From assembly GCF_964656455.1 (NCBI RefSeq), contig NC_135721.1, forward strand, positions 84,672,754 to 84,736,753: a DNA stretch of 64,000 nt. Reading direction: 5' to 3'. Made by a program: the position numbers and the translations under genes. Position 1 is the stretch's first letter. Each line of letters starts with the position of its first letter. This stretch comes from Halichoerus grypus. Taxonomy: Eukaryota > Chordata > Mammalia > Carnivora > Phocidae. Positions 36,290 to 46,639 of the stretch are shown one piece after another. Below the pieces are notes generated by a model. The model ran no database searches and was not told the origin of the DNA. It saw only the letters and a list, made by a program, of their open reading frames with translations.

Positions 36290-36382
36290 ATGTTTTGACT
36301 CATTATCTTGAATCTTAATCAGCTGATGAAAAAAAATTAGTTTCATCAGCTGATGAAGGCTCAGGGTAATGAGTCAAAACAT
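36290..36382. repeat. 93-nt near-perfect inverted repeat (hairpin)
   Basis: Two 42-nt arms (36290-36331 and 36341-36382) flank a 9-nt loop AAAAATTAG. By direct count, 37 of 42 pairs are Watson-Crick, 3 are T-G and 2 are A-C. The outer 16 bp (ATGTTTTGACTCATTA and its complement) and inner 13 bp (TCAGCTGATGAAA and its complement) pair perfectly. Each arm holds an AP-1 consensus (TGACTCA 36296-36302; TGAGTCA 36370-36376) and an E-box CAGCTG (36320-36325; 36347-36352). It could be a palindromic DNA-transposon relic, a microRNA-like precursor or a structured regulatory element. I cannot match it to a named family. Confidence 0.9.
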
Positions 36383-36585
36383 CCTGATAGGGCTTCTCAG
36401 CAGCCAGATATGTGACTGGAGCACCTCACCTGACAGAGCTGTCTCTCAGGGCTGTCCAACGAATGATTTATCCAGTCTCTATATTTACCCGATGTAACAA
36501 CCACAATGCGGCACGAGACGCGATTGGCAGAACACAAGCTCTATCATCTTCCAGGAGGATGAGTTGAACTTGTCTTATTTTCTCT
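36383..36585. other. Unique sequence downstream of the hairpin
   Basis: No gene or named repeat is recognised. It contains several CpGs at about 36505-36525. Confidence 0.35.
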
Positions 36586-37055
36586 GTGTTGCCGTAAATA
36601 CACATAACATGAAACTTATCGCAACCGTCCCCACTGTCTACTCCAGGATTTTTTCATCTTTCCAAATTGAAATTCTACACCATTAGACAGTAACTCCTCA
36701 TCTTCCCCCGCCCCCAGCCCCTGGCAACCACTTTCTGCTTCCTATTAGTCCAAGTCCCTCACGTAAGTGAAATCGTGTACTGTTTGTCCATTTTCTGTCT
36801 GGCTTCTTTCACTTAGCACGATGTGTTATAGCCTGTGTCAGGATTTCCTTCAAAAGGCTAAATAATAGTCTGTTCTATGTATATGTCACATTTTGCTCAT
36901 CTATTCATCCATCGATGGACACGTGGGTTGCTTCCGTCTTGTGGTTGTTGCGAATAACGCTGCTATGAATATGGGCGTATAAATATCTAAGACCCTGCTT
37001 TCAACTCTTTCGGGCATGTTACCCAGACATGCAATTGCTAAATCCTATTGTGTTT
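36586..37055 (-). mobile_element. L1: Old L1 3' region, minus strand
   Basis: CATGAAACTTATCGCAACCG and CCTGGCAACCACTTTCTGCT belong to the reversed L1 3'UTR. They are followed by GGCTTCTTTCACTTAGCACG, a TTCATCCATCGATGGACACG region and GTTGCGAATAACGCTGCTAT from the reversed ORF2 end. The copy is ancient and truncated. Confidence 0.8.
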
Positions 37056-38300
37056 AAAAAATTTTTTTAAAGAACTGCGTCATTTGACTTTTCAAGCAAT
37101 GGGAGCCACCCAACCTGGGGACCCTCTGAGGGTGTCTGTAAGTCACAGGACCGTCAATGCTTCTGTGACTCGTGGGTTTCTCATTAAGGAGAAAATGTCA
37201 TCCTTGCCCCAAAACTGTACTATTTTGCTATTGTTTTTGCTATTTTGTAATCAGAAAATTTGGTGATGAAAAACCAACTGGTAACTCTCAGTTTTCAAGA
37301 AAAATAAAAAGGGAGAACCACCTTCACGAAGTTGAAAACCATACGGTGTTCAAAACATTTTCTGAAAGAGTCAGTAATCGGCCCTGTGTATGTGCTTGAA
37401 GAGGATATACTGAAAAGTAGAATATAAGGGTGTTCCTTTTGCATGCAGCTTAATTAAAGCAGAGACTGAACTGTCCCCCCCAATACTGCGTTTGCTCATT
37501 ATCATTTATGACTGTCACCATTCCTCCCTTTTCCTCATGTTTCTTTCCCAAATTGGCACTTTATTTAGGTCAAATCTCCTTGGTTCAATAGCACAACCAG
37601 AAATGCACTCAAAAGAAAGATGAAATAAATGAGAACACAGGGGGACTTCACTTACACAGGAGGGAAGTCTCAAGAATAAGCACTGTAAGAAAATAAAAGC
37701 AGTTGTCAGTTTGAAGTAAAAAGATATCAGCGCGCGGTCTTAGAGAATTTGAAATGGGAGAATAGAAGGCTGATGATTGGGGGAATGGCCGTCTATAATT
37801 TTTAAAGTTATAAATACTACTTCTGGAATTGTCAACGATAATGTGACATTTGGCAGTAGGGCCAGTGAAATCTTCGAACCCGAGGGACTTTCAGGAGCAC
37901 CAGGCCCCTTGTGGAGGGGAGGAACCAGACACCTTGCAGTCACATAGCTGTTCTCCACCAAGCTGGAGACAGGAGGTGCTGAGGATTTTTAAAAGCCTGC
38001 CCAAAGAACAAATCGATTGCTTTTCATTCTTAGTATGTGACTAGAAAAAAATCTTTTTTTTTTTGCAGGTTCTTTTCATATGTTGTGCTTCATGCTCCTG
38101 CCTAAACAGATCTGCAAATAAGCTTTGACTTTTCCTTTGCTCCTATAACAGCTTCCAGGTGAGGCACCCAGCCTACATCTAGATCTTTCAGAATCCCACC
38201 CACTGCAGACAGACACCTCATAGTGTCCCATGGTCCATTTTCAACTCTTCCTAAGTGACCGTTCTCTCTCTCTCTCTGCTGCATTTCTGTGACCTTTGTT
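37056..38300. other. Unique non-coding sequence
   Basis: No gene is seen. ORFs of 60-75 codons on both strands show no domain. A T-run lies at about 38054-38064. Confidence 0.4.
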
Positions 38301-38430
38301 TTATATTATTGTATTAATATCTCACTCCAATTTTGTAAGCCCTGCTACCCATCCTTCTAGGGGCATCACGGTTTGAAACTCACTTATCCTTATAGCTCCC
38401 AACAAATGTAGTGCTTAGCAGGCATTTGAT
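38301..38430 (+). repeat. L2: L2 3' end (plus strand), probable
   Basis: CCAATTTTGTAAGCCCTGCT, then GCATCACGGTTTGAAACTCA and a TAGTGCTTAGCAGGCATTTGATGAA end resemble the L2 3' terminal region. Confidence 0.45.
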
Positions 38431-38689
38431 GAACTGAAAGAGATATTTGTAAAAAGAAGTCAATGAGAAAGACACTGAGAATCGTTACTATCCTCAGTGC
38501 TCTAATATGGCATGAGGAAAAAAAAAATACTTCCCCCAGGTTATCTGAATGTATCACTAAATTAGATTTTACAGAGAAAAAAAATTCAATTTTTAAAACA
38601 AAGGTTATAAGCTCTACTTGTCCCTGTGTCTTCATGCCATTTATATTCTTTGTAAGTGTGATGGTATCTCTAACCCTCTAGAACATATG
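38431..38689. other. Unique AT-rich sequence
   Basis: Two ORFs of 72 and 81 codons overlap on opposite strands with no domain. No gene is supported. An 11-bp word GAGAAAGACAC and a separate CTCAGTGCTCTAAT part show no larger structure. Confidence 0.35.
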
Positions 38690-38860
38690 TGACTTTAGAA
38701 CCTCCTTCAAGTCTTAAACGTGACCTTCTTGATGGGGCCTTCCCTGAGCACCTGCCAGCAAATAAAATCACAGTCTCTTGACCTCCTTTGCCCTGCCCCC
38801 ACCTCATTATTTCTCTCTGTGCACATAGTGCACAGAACATTATGAACTGTATGGTTCTCT
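38690..38860 (+). repeat. L2: L2 fragment (plus strand)
   Basis: CCTCCTTCAAGTCTTAAACG, then GGCCTTCCCTGAGCACCTGC, then a CTTTGCCCTGCCCCCACC segment and CTGTGCACATAGTGCACAGA follow L2 3' order. Confidence 0.65.
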
Positions 38861-38911
38861 TTTTATTTAATTTAATTTAATTTAATTTAATTTTATTTTA
38901 TTTTATTTTAT
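38861..38911. repeat. (TTTAA)n/(TTTTA)n simple repeat
   Basis: Pentanucleotide array that changes from TTTAA to TTTTA units part-way. Confidence 0.9.
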
Positions 38912-39609
38912 ATTTTTGGTTTCATGTTGTTGCCCATGAACCGCAAAGTAAATGGTGAGGTTTTTTTTTTTTTTTTTCTGCTTTGTTTACTGCTATATTC
39001 AATCATATATGTTCAATAAATCTGATTAAATGAAGGAATGAATATGGTTCATTCATATGTCCTTTATATTTAAAATCCATTTTAACACAAACTGTGCCTG
39101 ATTTTTTTTCTGTATAAAATCTTCGAAATGAATCTTCTCTCCATGTCTGAAATATTTTCACTCTTGGACTAGTGAAACTATCTTCTGTTGAGCTACTGTA
39201 TTCCTTTCTCAAGATATTTCTATATCCAAGGTATCACCTTTTTTGATGCTTGTAAGACCAAGTTAGTTCCTCTCTTCCATCTTTCATTAACATGCAGGTA
39301 GCTAATAAATCAAATTTAAATGGATTTTTGGTGCTTTTAAGGTTCTTCCTCCCCCCACGCCCCCCCTTATTAAGCTCTAGATTGTTTCTCAATATCTCAG
39401 GCAGACACTGCTCCCACATGCTAGCCCTCCCATGCCACATAGCTTTTTTGCTTACATATATAATTTCTACCATTTCAAATACTTTCTCCCTAACTTTTCC
39501 CACCAAACTCTGTCTCTCCCTTCCTTCCCAACTGCCAAAAGGCCACTTCAACTGAACAATTTCAGTCCAAAATTAACTGATTGTATTCCCTTCGACCATT
39601 CCAGTAATG
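38912..39609. other. Unique non-coding sequence
   Basis: No gene is seen. A T-run is at 38961-38978. A 105-codon minus ORF (39234-39551) and an 87-codon plus ORF (39292-39555) lie on the same bases, so both are probably chance. Confidence 0.4.
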
Positions 39610-39725
39610 AATTATCTATGCCAGTTAGGCATTCCAAATGAATGTATTGGGAGCCTGTTGGATACCACGCACTGGTCTGGGTACTGGGAATATGCTGGAG
39701 AACCCAAAAAACAAGGTGTCTATCA
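39610..39725 (-). repeat. L2/MIR-type 3' end (minus strand)
   Basis: AATGTATTGGGAGCCTGTTG, then ACGCACTGGTCTGGGTACTG and a GGAATATGCTGGAGAACCC-like segment resemble the reversed L2 3' end. Confidence 0.5.
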
Positions 39726-40709
39726 AATTGAAATTGTGATGAAATTCCAGTTCTTTATTTCTGCCTTCTCACCAGGTGTTAGGGTCTACCATACAAACAC
39801 ACTGTGTGCCATGCACCTGCTGTAAATGCCTAGGAACCTGCTCTCAGGTGTGGCTTGAGGTCTCAGTTTCTGGGAGTTGCACTTTCTTTGTTACGTGTGT
39901 GTCTGTGTGTGTAAAAAAATATATTTATTTTTTAACTGAAACACACATACCTTCCTTATTGATATATAAACACATGCTCCTGGGCTATATCCTCGTTCAC
40001 CTCTCCAGCTCTCTATATTTTCATTTTGCCATGCTCTTAAGCAGTGTGGGACTCCAAGGTTTGGGAGGGGAGTAAATTGCTTGCCAGTCAGAGTGATTGG
40101 TCTCTCTACGAGGAGAAATTAATCAAGCAAGTGAGAAGCTTTAAAGCAGATGCCAGGTACCCCTTTTCACACAGTTTTTTTTGCGGGGGGAATGATGTGA
40201 AGACATTTTCATAACCATCCTGTTACTAAGCATCAGGCCGTGCCAACAAACCTGCAAATGGCATTGTCAACTCAAAACACTCTTAGGTCTTGAATTAAAG
40301 CTTGAAATTTAAAGCGTGATAACATGAACAAGGTGCAAAATTCCTAGAGAGAAGATTCAATTAGTACAGCATCACCTATAACCTCTGAGCGTGCAGTAAG
40401 GTGCTCTGGTAACCTTCCCGTAATGCCATGAAGTTCTCCAGGTCTGCTCAGTGTGTGTGTGTGTGTGTGCGTGTGTACAGTCATCCACGTGAACACAAAG
40501 CAACTTTTTACCAACATCACTGCCCAGCCAATGCTTCTATCTTCTCTTATATGCTAAGGGTATTTTTGAGAAATACAGAATAGAAAATGTATTGCCTTCT
40601 TTGGCCAATCATATGCAGTATCTGGAAGCTTGGAGGCAAGAGGAACATGAATGTGGGGGGCACATTAAATAAACAAATAGCCATAATCAGTTGAATCAAC
40701 AATCTTAGA
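39726..40709. other. Unique non-coding sequence with a TG repeat
   Basis: A 99-codon ORF at 39776-40075 has no domain. A (GT)n tract is at 40451-40477. No gene is supported. Confidence 0.4.
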
Positions 40710-40710
40710 T

Positions 40711-40943
40711 AAAGTTGAGATTTTCTTTTCTTTTTAAATTTATTTATTTATTTGAGAGAGTGAGCATGCACACTCATGAGTGGAGGGGGTAGAGGGAGAG
40801 AATCTCAAGCAGACTCCCCATTGAGAGGGGCGGTCCTGGCAGGGGGCTCCATCCGCTGACCCTGAGATCATGACCTAAGCCAAAATTATGAGTCAGATGC
40901 TTAACTGACTGAGCCACCCGGCACCCCTAAAGTTGAGCTTTTC
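40711..40943 (-). mobile_element. SINEC: CanSINE A of a same-site pair (older)
   Basis: The body is about 40726-40928, minus strand, ending in GACTGAGCCACCCGGCACCC at its 5' end. It is flanked by AAAGTTGAGATTTTC (40711-40725) and AAAGTTGAGCTTTTC (40929-40943), one difference. Body divergence, including CCAAAATTATGAGTCAGATG in place of the young consensus, suggests it is the older of the pair. Confidence 0.92.
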
Positions 40944-41166
40944 TTTCTTTCTTTTTTTTTTTTTGGAAGATTTTTTAATTTATTTGACAGAGAGAGACAC
41001 AGTGGGAGAGGGAACACAAGCAGGGGGAGTGGGAGAAGGAGAAGCAGGCTTCCTGCTGAGCAGGGAGCCCGATGTGGGACTTGATCCCAGGACCCTGGGA
41101 CCATGACCTGAGCCGAGGGCAGATGCCCAAGGACAACCACCCAGGCGCACTAAAGTTGAGCTTTTC
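40929..41166 (-). mobile_element. SINEC: CanSINE B of a same-site pair (younger)
   Basis: The body is about 40944-41151, minus strand. It is flanked by two identical copies of AAAGTTGAGCTTTTC (40929-40943 and 41152-41166), so it landed in the right-hand duplication of SINE A and copied it again. The body is closer to the young consensus (GCAGGCTTCCTGCTGAGCAG). Its 5' end is slightly altered (AGATGCCCAAGGACAACCAC). Confidence 0.92.
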
Positions 41167-41775
41167 AAATTGCAGGAAAAATTAGGGTTCTGGGATTTGC
41201 ACTAAATTTGCATCACGTATAATTCTTGGTTGTTCTGGCCATTGCTACATATAATGGCTCATTCTTTTTTTTTTTTTTATGTTATGTTAGTCATCATACA
41301 TTACATCATTAGGTTTTTATTTTATTTTATTTTATTTTATGTTAGTCATCTTACATTAGTTTTTGATGTAGTGTTCCATGATTCATTGTTTGCATATATC
41401 ACCCAGTGCACCATTCAGTATGTGCCCTCCTTAATACCCATCACCAGGCTAACCCATCCCCCCACCCCCCTCCCCTCTAAAACCTCCAGTTCCTTTCTCA
41501 GAGTCCATAATCTCTCATGGTTCGTTCCCCCTCCAATTTCCCACCCTTCATTTTTCCCTTCCTACTACCTTCTTCTTCTTCTTCTTCTTTTTTTTTTTTA
41601 ACAGATAATGTATTATTTGTTTCAGAGGTACAGGTCTGTGATTCATCAGTCTTACACAACTCACAGCACTCACCAGAGCACATACCCTCCCCAATGTCTA
41701 TCACCTAGCCACCCCATCCCTCCCACCCCCCACCACTCCAGCAACCCTCAGTTTGTTTCCTGAGATTATGAATTG

Positions 41776-43953
41776 CATGTATCAGTGAGATCATATGATA
41801 CTTGTCTTTCTCTGATTGACTTATTTCACTTAGCATAATACCCTCTAGTTCCATCCACATTGTTGCAAATGTCAAGATTTTATTTATTTTTTGATTGCTG
41901 CATAATATTCCCAATACAATATCGTGTATATATACCACATCTTCTTTATCCATTCATCTGTTGATGGACGTCTTGGCTCTTTCCATAGTTTGGCTATTGT
42001 GGACGTTGCTGCTATAAACATTGGGGTGCATGTACCCCTTCAGATCCCTACATTTGTATCTTTGGGGTAAATACCCAGTAGTGCAATTGCTGGGTTGTAC
42101 AGTAGCTCTATTTTCAACTTTTTGAGGAACCTCCATATTGTTTTCAAGAGTGGCTGCACCACCTTGCATTCCCACCAACAGTGTAGGAGGGTTCCCCTTT
42201 CTCCACATCCTCGCCAACATCTGTCGTTTCCTGACTTGTTAATTTTAGCCTTTCGGACTGGTGTGAGTTGGTATCTCATTGAAGTTTTGATTTGGATTTC
42301 CCTGATGCCGAGTGATGTTGAGCACTTTTTCATGTGTCTGTTGGCCATTTGGATGTCTTCTTTGGAAAAATGTCTCTTCATGTCTTCTGCCCATTTCTTG
42401 TTTGGATTATTTGTTCTTTGGGTGTTGAGTTCGTTAAGTTCTTTATAGATTTTGGATACTAGCCCTTTATCTGATATGTCACTTGCAAATTTCTACTCCC
42501 ATTCTGTCAGTTGTCTTTTGGTTTTGTTGACTGTCTCCTTTGCTATGCAAAAGCTTTTTATCTTGATGAAGTCCCAATAGTTCACTTTTGCCCTTGCTTC
42601 CCTTGCCTTTGGCAATGTGTTTAGGAAGAAGTTACTGCGGCTGAGGTCAAAGAGGTTGCTGCCTGTGTTCTCCTCTAGGATTTTGATGGATTCCTGTCTC
42701 ACATTTAGGTCTTTCATCCATTTGAGTCTATTTTTGTGTGTGGTGTAAGGAAACAGTCCAGTTTCATTCTTCTGCATGTGGCTGTCCAATTTTCCCAATA
42801 CCATTTGTTGAAGAGACTGTCTTTTTTCCACTGGACATTCTTTCCTGCTTTGTCGAAGATGAGTTGACCATAGAGTTGAGGGTCCATTTCTGGGCTCTCT
42901 ATTCTGTTCCATTGATCTATGTGTCTGTTTTTGTGCCAGTACCATACTGTCTTGATGATGACAGCTTTGTAATAGAGCTTGAAGTCTGGAATTGTGATGC
43001 CACCAGCTTTGCTTTTCTTTTTCAACATTCCTCTAGCTATTTGGGGTCTTTTCTGGTTCTATACAAATTTTAGGATTATTTGTTCCATTTCTTTGAAAAA
43101 AGTGGATGGTATTTTGATAGGGATTGCATTAAATGTGCAGATTGTTCTAGGTAGCATTGATATCGTCACAATATTTGTTCTTCCAGTCCATGAGCATGGA
43201 ACATTTTTCCATTTCTTTGTGTCTTCCTCAATTTCTTTCATGAGTATTTTATAGTTTTCTGAGTACAGATTCTTTGCCTCTTTGGTTAGATTTATTCCTA
43301 GGTATCTTACGGTTTTGGGTGCAACTGTAAATGGGATCGACTCCTTGATTTCTCTTTCTTCTGTCTTGTTGTTTTTGTATAGGAATGCCACTGATTTCTG
43401 TGCATTGATTTTATATCCTGCCACTTTACTGAATTCCTCTATGAGTTCTAGCAGTTTTGGCATGGAGTCTTTTGGGTTTTCCACATAAAGTATCATATCA
43501 TCTGCAAAGAGTGAGAGTTTGATTTCTTCTTTGCTGATTCGGATGCCTTTGATTTCTTTTTGTTGTCTGATTGCTGTGGCTAGGAATTCTAGTACTATGT
43601 TGAATAGAATTGGTGATAGTGGACATCCCTGCCTGGTTCCTGACCTTAGGAAAAGCTCTTAGTTTTTCCCCATTGAGAATGATATTCACTGTGGGTTTTT
43701 CATAGATGGCTTTTATGATATTGAGGTATGTACCCTCTATCCTTACACTCTGAATAGTTTTAATCAAGAAAGGATGCTGTACTTTGTCAAATGTTTTCTC
43801 TGCATCTATTGAGAGGATCATATGATTCTTGTTCTTTCTTTTATTAATGTATTGTATCACATTGATTGATTTGCGGATGTTGAGCCAAACTTGCAGCCCA
43901 GAATAAATCCCACTTGGTCATGGTGAATAATCCTTTTAATGTACTGTTGGATC
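41776..43953 (-). pseudogene. L1 ORF2: L1 ORF2 remnant: reverse transcriptase and C-terminal part
   Basis: On the minus strand this encodes the L1 ORF2p reverse transcriptase from the part just before the palm domain, through the catalytic FADD box (43497-43508), to the cysteine-rich C-terminal region ([19 protein letters not shown] at about 42170-42230). ORF2p normally nicks DNA and copies L1 RNA at the target. The endonuclease half is absent. The reading frame changes near 43655, again between about 42945 and 43028, and near 42220, with an additional stop around 42490, so no full protein can be made. Recognition is from characteristic words such as GYKINAQKS and [16 protein letters not shown]. 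Confidence 0.93.
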
Positions 43954-44020
43954 CTATTATTATTATATTATATATTATTATATATATATTATATATTATA
44001 TTATATTATATTATTCTAAT
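43954..44020. repeat. A/T microsatellite at the L1 deletion join
   Basis: A TAT/ATAT-rich tract sits exactly between ORF1-like and ORF2-like sequence, where no such tract is expected in L1. Confidence 0.9.
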
Positions 44021-44420
44021 ATTGTTTCATCTTATGGTATCACTTATCTCTCGAATAATGCCCTCCTAATCCAGTAGTTGTTTATCTCTCTTTTTCTCAG
44101 CATCTTTACTCTCCATCATTTGGTCTTCTGTATCACTAATTCTCTCTTCTACCTCATTTATCCTAGCAGTTAGAGCCTCCATTTTTTATTGCACCTCATT
44201 AATAGCCTTTTTGATTTTGACTTGGTTAGATTTTAGTTCTTTTATTTCTCCAGAAAGGGTTTCTCTAATATCTTCCATGCTTTTTTCAAGCCCAGCTAGT
44301 ATCTTTAAAATCATCATTCTGAACTATAGTTCCAACACCTTGCTAATGTCTAATTGATAAGGTCCCTGTCAGTCGGTACTGCTTCTTGTTCTTTTTTTGA
44401 GGTGAGTTTTTCTGTCTTGT
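44021..44420 (-). pseudogene. L1 ORF1: L1 ORF1 N-terminal remnant
   Basis: On the minus strand the sequence encodes an ORF1p-like N-terminus followed by part of its coiled coil, with words such as MEDIRETLSGEIKELKSNQ and EEKISDTEDQMME-like heptads. At least two in-frame stops interrupt it. The RNA-recognition and C-terminal domains are missing. ORF1p is the trimeric RNA-binding protein of the L1 particle. Length is about 0.4 kb compared with about 1 kb in an intact copy. Confidence 0.8.
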
Positions 44421-46213
44421 CATTTTGTCCAGAGAAGAATAGATGAATGAGAGAACAAAATGCTAACAGGGTAACAATGACCACAGAAAAATATACACTA
44501 AACAAATTAGAAGAGATCCGAAACCAGGGGGAAAAGAAAGGGAATGAAAGAAAGAAAAAAAAAAGAATATGATCAAATTGATCAAATATGATCAGGCTGG
44601 TGAATAGATCAGTGCCACACACTAGATTTTGGGTGTATTTTGGTCTATTAGGAGAAACTGCCTCCCAAAATTTTAAAGAAAGAAAAACTTACATATGTAC
44701 AAAAATAACGGTAAATATGATGAAGGGTTGGAATATAACTGTAATGATGAAACTTATAAAAGATTTTATAAAAGGAATTGATAAGATAAGAAGTTGGTTG
44801 AAAAAAGAAAGAAGAGAAATTTAAAAAAAAAAAAAAAAAGGGAGAGAATATGATCCAGCAGGAGACTAGAACAAATCCATACATTAGAGATTTAGGGTAT
44901 ATTTTGGTCTGTTAGAAGAAACTGTATCCCAAAATTTTAAAGAGAGAACAACTTGTATATATACAAAAAATATGGTTAACTACAATGAAGGGATAGAATA
45001 TGGCTCTAAAAATGAAAAATAAAAAAGATTTTTAAAAAAGGGATTGATAAAATGTTGGTTGGAAAAGGGAAAAAGAAAAATTAAAAAGAAATAGAAAAAT
45101 AAAAAAAAGAGAATTAAAAAAATTAACTTTGAAAGACTAAAGAATCATGGTAAAAAAGCCATGGATTCTATGTGCAGTATTCCCCTAGCGCTGGAGTTCT
45201 GCCGTTCTCATTGATCGGTAAACTTGGTCTTGGCTGGCTGTTCTCGCTGATCTTCTGGGGGAGGGGCCTGTTGCCGTGGTTCCCAAATGTCTTTGCGGGA
45301 GGCTTCATTGCCCCGCCCTTGCCTGGTCCGGGCTAAGTAATCTGCTCGGGTTTGCTCTCCGGAGCTTTTGTTCCCTGCAAGCTTTCCGTACAGCTTTGGA
45401 GGCCGAGAGTGAAAATGGCGGCCTCCCAATCTCCACCCGGAGGAGCCGAGAACTCGGGGCCCCACTCCTCAGTGAGCCCCCAGAGAAAAGCCGTCAGTCA
45501 CTCCCGTCTTCCGGTCTCCGGCCGCACTCTGTGCTCACCCGGCCTGTGACCGCGCGTTTCTATCTCTGGCACCCGACCGCCGGGTGGAGTCTCCACACCC
45601 AGCAGATCCCTGCGGTGCGCTCCCGCACCGCTCCTCCCGGGGGAGGATGGGGAGTGTCCCCGGATCTGCTGCTTGTTGGGTCCCTGCTGGAGGAGCAGTG
45701 GCCCGACTGTGCTGCAGATCACGGTTTATGGCAACCCCAAGCTGAGAGCCCGTGCCTCGGCTCCGTCTCTGCAGCCGGCTTCCCTGCTCTGATACCTGGG
45801 AGCTCTGCCACATTCAGGCACCCCCAGTCTTCCTGTGACCCCGAGGGTCCTGAGACCACACTGTCCCCGCAAGGGTCCCACCCCCTGCTTAGCCCCTGGA
45901 GCGACGTCCCTCAGTGGAGCAGACTTCTAAAAGTTCCGATTTTGTGCTCCGCGGCTCTATCACTTGCCAGAAGCGACCCATGGAGGCCCCTTCCCCCGCC
46001 ATCTATCCTCCCGAATATCGCCTCGGATTCACTTCTCCGCACGTCCTACCTTCCAGAAAGTGGTCGCTTTTCTGTTCAGAGAGTTGTTGCTATTCTTTTC
46101 TTTGATCTCCTGTTGAGTTTTAGGTGTTCAGAATGGTTTGATCCTTATCTAGCTGAATTCCTGGGACTAGACGAAATTTAGGTCTCCTATTCCTCCGCTA
46201 TCTTGCTCCTCCC
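44421..46213 (-). promoter_or_regulatory. L1 5'UTR / internal promoter region
   Basis: The distal part (about 45180-46213) is GC- and CpG-rich, contrasting with the AT-rich surroundings. It matches my memory of the carnivore L1 5'UTR. Near its start the minus strand reads CAAGATAGCGGAGG; a CAAGATGGC-type motif is the usual YY1-like site in L1, and here the G is changed to A. The proximal part (44421-45120) is A-rich and carries a tandem duplication. The promoter is probably inactive through decay or methylation, but that is inference. Confidence 0.75.
44586..45110. repeat. About 263-bp tandem duplication in L1 5'UTR
   Basis: Unit 1 (about 44586-44847) and unit 2 (about 44848-45110) share, in order, ATATGATC, then TTTTGGTCT(A/G)TTAG, then CCCAAAATTTTAAAGA, then a (A/T)ATGAAGGG(T/A)T(G/A)GAATAT segment, then an A-rich end. 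Equivalent words are 262-264 bp apart. A third, partial unit may precede them (about 44440-44585), since ATATGATC recurs at 44567-44574. Confidence 0.8.
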
Positions 46214-46220
46214 AGCTCAT

Positions 46221-46639
46221 CTATTTTTTAAAAATAGTTCTAAAATTTGTCTCCTTTTGCCAAATTCAGTCTCTAAAAATCCTATATTTCAATTTAGTAA
46301 AGTGACATTCAGTCTTCGGCAAAGGCCTTTAAAATTTCTACCCTTTTACTGATGGCGTGGTTGGGGAGAAGCACCACCATGATATATTTTTTCCTTTAAA
46401 CTCTTTTATTCTGAAGAGAAACAGTTCAACTTTGAAACTCTCAGAGGTTATTTTTGACATCATTTCTTTACCCTACCTCCAAGTGATTTTGCTGTATCTG
46501 TTATTCTTATTAGATAATGAAAATGGTACATTGCTTCTCATTTTGAACATAAAAAAGGAAAACAAAAAGAAAATCTATCCATAGATCCCGAAATACTTGG
46601 GATGTGACCATAATCTCTGTCAGTTCAATTAAATTAATA
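46221..46639. other. Unique AT-rich non-coding sequence
   Basis: No gene is recognised. A 75-codon ORF (46357-46584) has no domain. Confidence 0.4.

Larger units (their letters stand above)
41264..46213 (-). mobile_element. L1: Carnivore L1, both ends present, internally deleted
   Basis: The poly-A tail is the T run at 41265-41278. The 3'UTR is about 41279-41775, the ORF2 remnant about 41776-43953, an A/T microsatellite lies at 43954-44020, the ORF1 remnant about 44021-44420, and the 5'UTR about 44421-46213. The 5' terminus reads GGGAGGAGCAAGATAGCGGA on the minus strand. Its about 4.95 kb is shorter than a complete carnivore L1 because roughly 2 kb or more is missing between ORF1 and the RT domain. 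A possible 6-bp duplication GCTCAT (41257-41262, 46215-46220) is too short to rely on. It cannot move by itself. Confidence 0.95.

Noticed and set aside
41230..41601. 123-codon plus-strand ORF
   Set aside because: It lies antisense to the L1 poly-A tail and 3'UTR. A similar shadow occurs in the other L1 at 12008-12220.
42095..43488. Plus-strand ORFs of 68-117 codons
   Set aside because: They are antisense shadows of the minus-strand L1 ORF2 remnant.
41257..46220. GCTCAT on both sides of the long L1 as its target-site duplication
   Set aside because: Six bases next to a T-run is too short to separate from chance; I noted it but do not rely on it.
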